Of a stretch of DNA of 64,000 nucleotides, positions 58,207 to 64,000 are shown piece after piece. The translations under genes were made by a program, and so were the position numbers. The DNA comes from Acephala macrosclerotiorum. Lineage: Eukaryota > Ascomycota > Leotiomycetes > Helotiales > Mollisiaceae. Positions within the stretch are counted from its first letter, which is position 1. Every line of letters starts with the position of its first letter. The DNA lies in NCBI GenBank assembly GCA_014904845.1, contig MU119243.1:124001-188000 (forward strand), in the 5' to 3' direction. The notes below the pieces were generated by a model. That model made no database searches. It was not told where the DNA came from and saw only the letters and a program-made list of their open reading frames with translations.

Positions 58207-58887
58207 TTATAGTGGGGAAGAAACTGGATCTTTGTATGCTTCCTCTAAGGCTCTGATCTCTAAGGCGAGTCGACCTAAGAATTTCAGAAGTATGGTAGAG
58301 CCAGACACGCCTATCGCTGGATCCTTATCCTTGGACGACTCACCAAGCTAGATCAACGTTTGAGTAGCATTATAATAAATGTCCCTCATGATGCCGACCT
58401 GATAGCCTCTTTCTTTAACATTGCCTTGGTTGATACAGATAGCATCAACCCACAATGTGCGTTCGGAGTCGATTTTGCGAAGTCTTTTAAGTGCAGCTAC
58501 ACAGTTTGTTGTCACCCAAATAGATGTGCTACCGCAATGTATCTGACTTGAGCGCTCGCAATCTCCACTTTCTGTAACCCAGGAGTATGATAGAGCTTCG
58601 TACGACGGCGCCTGCTGCAGTCTGAAATCAGAAAGACTTATATGAATTGGTGATGTTCCTTTGCCAGGGTGTAAGGTAAGTAATCTTATAGAGTCTGGAT
58701 GCTGCAAGGGCGAGTATTTGTAGCGATGGAGTAGCTTCCGCCTGAAAGACCGGGCAAGTTGACGCGGGTTCTCTGGCAGTTTATTGGTATGACCTTCACT
58801 GTCTCTCAGAATCATACCTGATATCCATCTTCTTATTATAAAACTGAGTGTCTCTGCCTCCAGCCATACGTACTGTTGTGGCTCCAT
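58207..58887 (-). pseudogene. HET-domain (heterokaryon incompatibility) gene with nonsense codons
   Basis: ATG at 58887 (MEPQQYVWLEAE). HET motifs follow in order: IRLLTLHPGK, SYEALSYSWVTESG, LWVDAICINQGNVKERGYQV and MRDIYYNATQTLI. The next codon is TAG (58348-58350), where HET proteins have Trp before LGE; the frame goes on LGESSKDKDPAI and EIRALEEAYKDP until TAA at 58207-58209. TGG-to-TAG is one G-to-A change in a CpA context on the other strand. HET domains trigger cell death on fusion of unlike strains. Here the domain would be cut within its C-terminal third, and the usual large C-terminal region is not recognisable. Confidence 0.82.
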
Positions 58888-59194
58888 CGTAAGGTATCAC
58901 GTGGTTCGAACGGAGCTGATCTCTAGCTCGGTGCTGCCCTAAAGCACGCAATATCCAGAACGAGTCGTGAATAGAGTGAGGGGGTATAGCGGTAGTTTTG
59001 AACGATTGAAGCACATGTACGGAGCGTATGATCGCAGATGCGCTGTTCTAAGCTGGCAGAAGGCCATACCGTGAGTAAGCGCCAGCCTCGTCTTCGCCCA
59101 ACCAACCACCTCAATTCTCGCATGCGACCGAAAGGGTGGCCTGCAGAGCTTCGGGATAACATGCCGAATATTTGATTGGTTCCTGTTTTCTTCC

Positions 59195-60210
59195 CTAGAT
59201 GCCATCCAAAGTTTCATCATCCTTATTATTTTCGTGAAGTTCGAGGATACGGCTGATGTATGAACGCTCCACCATCCAGCGCAATTCTTCTTGTATTCTT
59301 CGAACGCAACTGAGTGACCCCGAGGGATGCACGCCTTTACTGTCTTGAGTCGAATTTTTTCCAGTAATCCAATCTTCAAGGCTCTATGAATGTCAATAGT
59401 GTTCAAGTAGAACCGGTTGGTGTGGACGAGCCACGACGGGTGTAGTGCCACTCGGAGCCTTTTCTATCATCCACCAGATAAATTTCATATCCGTCCATTT
59501 GCTAGAGCTCGAGTTGGTATTCTCCTGTCTCCGTGTTCGCTGGAATTGTGGTGTCTGGGCTCCAATGCGAGGTTTGGCTGATTCGACCAACCTAGTCCTA
59601 GGCGAATTGGCCCTCCTGGCGACTGTCATACCAGCCAGCAACGACAGGGCATCGTCCATGAGACTCTCAGGGTAAGAGGACGTCCGACTCGTGCCAGAAA
59701 CTGCGCGTACCATGTCCGAAAGTGCACGCATCCTAGCGGAAAGATCGCGTTCGTAGATACTCGAAGAATCACGAGGTGCATGCATGGCTCGATGGGAAGG
59801 GGGCACAGGAGAGGGAGGAGGGTTGGATGAGAAAACAAGGTCGGGAGGAGGGACTTCTGATGGTATTTGCGTCTCGTTGGTGGAAGAAGTAACTTTTGTT
59901 CCATTGGAATCAGCATCATTTGGGCGATCTAGGAAAGTTCACGCCAGTATTTCCCAATAACGTAAGAACGGATTTAGGACCCTGCCTTGTAGGATGCAAT
60001 TGATCCAATTTGCCGTCGGTCGCGGCGAAACCTGCCAATCCACTGAGGCTCGTCTCCGGCGTCAGAAGCTTCTCTGTCTTTTAAGGTCAGTTCTATTGTT
60101 TCCTGTTTCGCATTTCTTTCTTGGGCAAAAGAGCCTTGGACGGAGGTGCTCACATAAGGTTCCCTGCGATGAAAGATAGATCCCTGTCGGTTTCTCCAAT
60201 AAGTGAACAT
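59195..60210 (-). pseudogene. broken unknown fungal gene
   Basis: ATG at 60210 (MFTYWRNRQGSIFHRREP), open to 59974 and ending RRDRRQIGSIASYK. A second segment in another frame (about 59940-59396) reads DRPNDADSNGTKVTSS, then SARMRALSDMVRAVSG and KFIWWMIEKAPSG. No intron with matching phases joins them. The second frame is cut by TGA 59393-59395 and TAG 59384-59386, but continues with coding-looking SLEDWITGKNSTQDSKGVHP and SLSCVRRIQEELRWMVERSY to TAG 59195-59197. Family not recognised. Lies upstream of and co-oriented with the broken HET gene. Confidence 0.5.
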
Positions 60211-61745
60211 CTACCACGACACCGTATTGGGAAATATGTGGGCAAAGCCGGAGATACACCGGCCATCTCAACAGCCGATTTGGATCAGTGTTCCATAACG
60301 GACGTGGACAGTATCGGCCGTTCTTGTTGAGCGAGGCGAGAGAGAAGTCAGAAAAACATAACAATCGCGCAATAAGACTAAACTTTGAGCTCAACGATAA
60401 CAACAACAGGGAATAAAAGAGGAAGGAAGATCAACAAATGCGCATGAAAACATAAGACGAGGCTGAGAGGATGTTGTTTGGGGCGGGGCATGAGTGGCTG
60501 GGCAACCCCTCCTGCGTCAGGCCTCGAACGCGTCCACCATCCCCAGAACGCGTCCGACCAATCACCAGAGTATGATACTGCAACTCGTACGAAGTAAACA
60601 ATTTTGCTCGATGTATGGTGTTCAAGGAAGAGATAGGAGTGTCAGGCTCCAAACGTAGTGTTTGAGAACCTGTGCACGTGTGACACGCGACAAAATGTCG
60701 GATTCCGTGGGAAAACGATGCTATAAAATTCTGTTAGGATTGAGACTTGAGCATCTTAGTGGCTTCCAGTCGATAGTCAACGTCAACTCTAGGGACACTT
60801 GTCTGAAATGAAAATTGATCGCCAGCAACAAACGCAGGAATCCCACTCTCCCAGTCTTCTAGAGGTTCCTTGCCAAGGTTTCTTTGCGAGACGGAACTTG
60901 TTGAAATTTTTTACGTTGAGCTAGAGTAAAGTGCAAAATAAATCTAAACTATGAAGGAGAGAGAAGAGCTGCGAAGGTTTTGATACTTCCGAGTTCAATA
61001 ATGGCACACCACCCTCTATTTAATTCTAGTCAAGGTTAGTACTTCACGTGATTAGTTTCAAACCTCACCACGAAGCTTTGCCAACCTCCTTCAAGCCTTC
61101 CTCAAGAATTCGATATCGGTGCAGACCCATTCGTCCATCTTGACGCCGAGCCAACCTTAAAACCAACCTTATATTTGAGCGCAGCAGGACTCAAAGCGAA
61201 GCCGCATGCAACTGCCCCGCATAATCGGCCTTAGGCGACCTCGTCGCATCGTGGATCACGCATGGTTGCTGTCATACGATACTTTCCTCTCAAGATCGCC
61301 ACACTATCCACATCCCTAGATGCAGTTCCCATGCACAGCGACATAGCCTCATTCCGTCGGTCTATCTCAATTGGATTCCCTCCTTATCTTTCAGCCTCGC
61401 AGTCTGCTTTCTCGAATTCTCATGCTCATCCATTTGGTTTCTTTCTCTGAACTTTTCTCTTCGTCGCTGGAGGCCGCGTCCGGCTCATGACTTTGTGGAG
61501 AGACGTGAAAAAAATGGCACCCCCCATTTTCTAGAATGTGCATGGAAGAATCTTCATGACGTACCAATGGGCTGTTCTTCCAAAAAAGTTTTGCACAACA
61601 GCACCTGTTCTCTAAGCTTCGTCACGCAAGGTTCCCCCTATATGTATTACGTATTCCTGGTCCAAGTGGACTATGTTTGAGCTACTCAAATTGCCTTTGC
61701 AAGCCTTGAGAAACGTCATTTGAACTCCATACAATCCTTCTCAAC
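60211..61745. other. intergenic, divergent promoters
   Basis: 1.5 kb between the broken gene and the amino-acid permease. Short ORFs only. The stretch 61560-61745 probably contains the permease leader. Confidence 0.5.
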
Positions 61746-63758
61746 ATGGGTGTAGAACCAAAGAACGACGAGGCTGTACCTGACAGTGATCCCTCTCCGC
61801 CAAACAATATCACAGAAAAGGTCGACCCCACATCGCCTATCAAACGTTCTATCACAGTACGCATGTTCGATAGTTTTCGTCGAGATCCCAATCAGAAAGT
61901 CACATCGACTGGCGAGATCGTTGATTTGAGGCTTGGGCATGGCCATAGCGACAGTTACGATGTCGAAAGTGCAGTGGCGAATGTTGCCAAGTCTCCGTTG
62001 GCTAGAAAGCTGGAGGCACGACATCTACAAATGCTTGCTATTGGAGGTGCTATTGGTACGTCTGTTCAATTTGGATGTCTCTGGACGTCACTGATTAAAA
62101 TAGGAACTGGACTTTTCGTAGGATCGGGGAAGGCTCTCGCAGCCGGTGGCCCTGCTTCTCTTCTGATAGCATTTGCTCTCATTAGCTTCATGCTATATTG
62201 CACAGTCTATGCGTTGGGAGAACTGAGTTGTCTCTTCCCCATTGCCGGCAGTTTCAGTGCTTTCGCAACTAGATTCTTGGACCCGGCGTGGGGATTTGCT
62301 ATGGGCTGGAATGTAAGCACGCGATACCCCGCTAATGTGGCGCTTTTTGACAAGTTAATAGTATGCCCTTCAATGGATGGTCACTCTTCCCCTAGAAATT
62401 GTCGCCGCAGCAATCACGATCCAATACTGGAATTCACCCATCTCACCCGCACTCTGGGTAACGATTTTCTTAGTCATGATCATCGCAATCAACCTCTTCG
62501 GCGTTAGGGGCTATGGTGAAGCGGAGTTTTGGTTTTCTCTTATAAAAGTTGTCGCCATCATCGGATTCATGTAAGCTCTGCCTCCCTCCTCCACCCTGTA
62601 GTCTATCCACGCTAACCTAGCGTTCTAGCATTCTCGGAATCATACTCGACTGTGGCGGAGGACCAAAGGGAGGATATATTGGCGGCTCAAATTGGATTCA
62701 TCCCGGTGCATTCAATTATGGATTCAAAGGTCTCTGTTCCACTTTCGTCACTGCAGCTTTCGCTTTCAGTGGCACAGAATTGGTCGGACTAGCCGCTGCC
62801 GAGACGGCAGACCCGAGAAAGACGCTTCCCAGAGCGGTGAAGCTGGTCTTTTGGAGGATCACACTCGTATGTTCATCGCCTATTCAGCACTACTCTATTC
62901 TAAACTTACTAATACTGCCAGTTCTACCTTGTATCTCTCACAATCATCGGTCTCTTAGTTCCCTACGATGACCCCCGCCTTCTCAATGGCAGCAGTTCCG
63001 CCGACGCCAAAGCATCACCCTTCGTTGTCGCCATCACAAACGCAGGCATAACGGGTCTCCCCTCAGTCTTCAACGTCGTTATCATGATTGCTGTGTTATC
63101 TGTCGGCAATTCTGCCGTCTACGGATCCTCTCGCACACTTGCCGCCCTCGCAGAGCAGCGACAGGCTCCCAGAATCCTCGCCTATATTGACCGCAAAGGC
63201 CGCCCTCTAGTTTCGATCCTCCTCACTAGCGCCATAGGCCTCATTGCTTACACATCGGTCATGAATCAAGCCGCTCAGAACAATGTTTTCAATTGGCTCC
63301 TTGCACTCAGTGGTCTGAGTTCTATCTTTACTTGGTTGACCATCTGTTTGTGCCACATACGATTCCGAACCGCTTGGAAACGCGCTGGCCATACCCTCGA
63401 CGAACTGCCATTCCAATCTCAGCCCGGTGTAATTGGCTCTTGGCTCGGCTTCGTATTCAATAGTCTTGTTTTCGTTGCACAGTTCTGGACAGGTTTTGCG
63501 CCAGAAGGATATGGAGACATGACAACGAACGAACTAGTGATTAATTTCTTCGAAGTCTATCTCGCGGCACCAATCATTATAATTTCTTATGTGGGGTATA
63601 AAGTGTGGTTCAAGACAAAGTTTGTTAAGATTGAGGACATTGATCTGGTTACTGGAGTGAGGGATAATGCGGAGGATTTGAAGGTGTTGAAGGAGATGGA
63701 TCGTGCGGAGTTTGCTGCGAGGCCATGGTGGTCGAAGCTGTATCGGATCTTCTGTTAG
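61746..63758 (+). CDS. amino-acid permease (YAT/AAP family, Gap1-like)
   Basis: Plasma-membrane amino-acid:H+ symporter of the APC superfamily. Five exons: 61746-62055, 62104-62312, 62362-62570, 62629-62866 and 62922-63758. Phases agree, giving 600 aa, typical for the family. The ~95-residue cytoplasmic N-terminus ends in LEARHLQMLAIGGAIGTGLF, the substrate-binding TM1 signature. Others are YALGELSCLFPIAGSFSAF, FVTAAFAFSGTELVGLAAAE (TM6) and NSAVYGSSRTLAALAEQ (TM8). Twelve TMs; the C-terminal tail ends WSKLYRIFC with the aromatic/Cys ending common in yeast permeases. Substrate range cannot be read from sequence. Confidence 0.94.
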
Positions 63759-64000
63759 TTTCGTCGCAAATTGTCAGGGGCAGGAAATTTTCGTGAGCCA
63801 GGTAGTTACAGGGCTCGAGTTCAAGGGGCTGACCACTAGAGATAAGCTTAAAATCACTGCCTCGCAGCGAGCATTCAGCGACCTCGGACAATATCTTTCC
63901 CCCTTCATCGTCGGCACGAGATCGATGATTCTGACCCTCACAGTCAATAGCAGTAATGATTGCGCTCCATGAGCTCAGCTTTCTCGCCAAAGTACAAGGT
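63759..64000. other. right-edge non-coding sequence
   Basis: 242 bp after the permease stop; short ORFs on both strands, nothing recognised. Confidence 0.5.

Noticed and set aside
58939..59451. 170-codon minus ORF
   Set aside because: Overlaps in another frame the continuation of the broken gene (59195-59392), which looks more protein-like. Rejected as a shadow, though with limited certainty.

Overview
This window is nuclear DNA of a filamentous ascomycete (Pezizomycotina). Genes are split by 45-60 nt introns with GTAAGT/GTATGT-like donors, CTAAC-like branch sites and YAG acceptors. The gene set is typical of that group: HET domain, fungal STAND-type N-terminus with ankyrins, two Zn2Cys6 regulators, P450, GH55, SLATT_fungal and Git1-like permease. 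There are also near-pure A+T blocks of the kind left by repeat-induced point mutation (RIP). A leotiomycete (Helotiales-like) is my best guess from overall style; this is inference only.

Layout. 1-1212: start of an MFS drug/H+ antiporter, running off the left edge. 2110-3341: TauD-type dioxygenase. 4005-10249: two divergently transcribed paralogues (673 and 668 aa) of a family I do not recognise, sharing domain order and all five intron phases. 10250-13637: gene-poor. 13638-15386: disordered conserved protein. 17438-19087: Git1/Pho84-type permease. 19877-21266: Ser/Thr-rich single-pass membrane protein. 22105-22866: atypical SDR. 24591-25454: SLATT protein. 26199-27920: P450. 29578-31268: S10 carboxypeptidase with an in-frame stop. 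32302-33342: MDR reductase. 33614-34342: DJ-1/PfpI protein. 35520-39207: two broken genes (unknown family and P-loop G-domain). 39961-41834: Zn2Cys6 regulator.

Right half. A+T-rich repeat-derived blocks (about 42000-42330, 46900-48100, 52030-52430) alternate with genes: GH55 glucanase (43254-46530), a frameshifted DUF8021-like secreted protein cut at its 3' end by a repeat boundary (48195-48957), a second Zn2Cys6 regulator (49449-50905), a 1145-aa STAND-N-like/ankyrin protein (53882-57375), a HET gene with nonsense codons (58207-58887), a second broken gene (59195-60210) and an amino-acid permease (61746-63758).

Themes. (1) An undescribed duplicated family at 4-10 kb. (2) Several genes of types linked to fungal self/non-self recognition (HET, ankyrin/STAND, G-domain, SLATT), many killed by stops mostly explicable as CpA-to-TpA changes. 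(3) RIP-like A+T blocks sharing a terminal sequence, one of which truncates a gene. Metabolic genes are single copies without an evident biosynthetic cluster. No rRNA, tRNA or CRISPR was seen.
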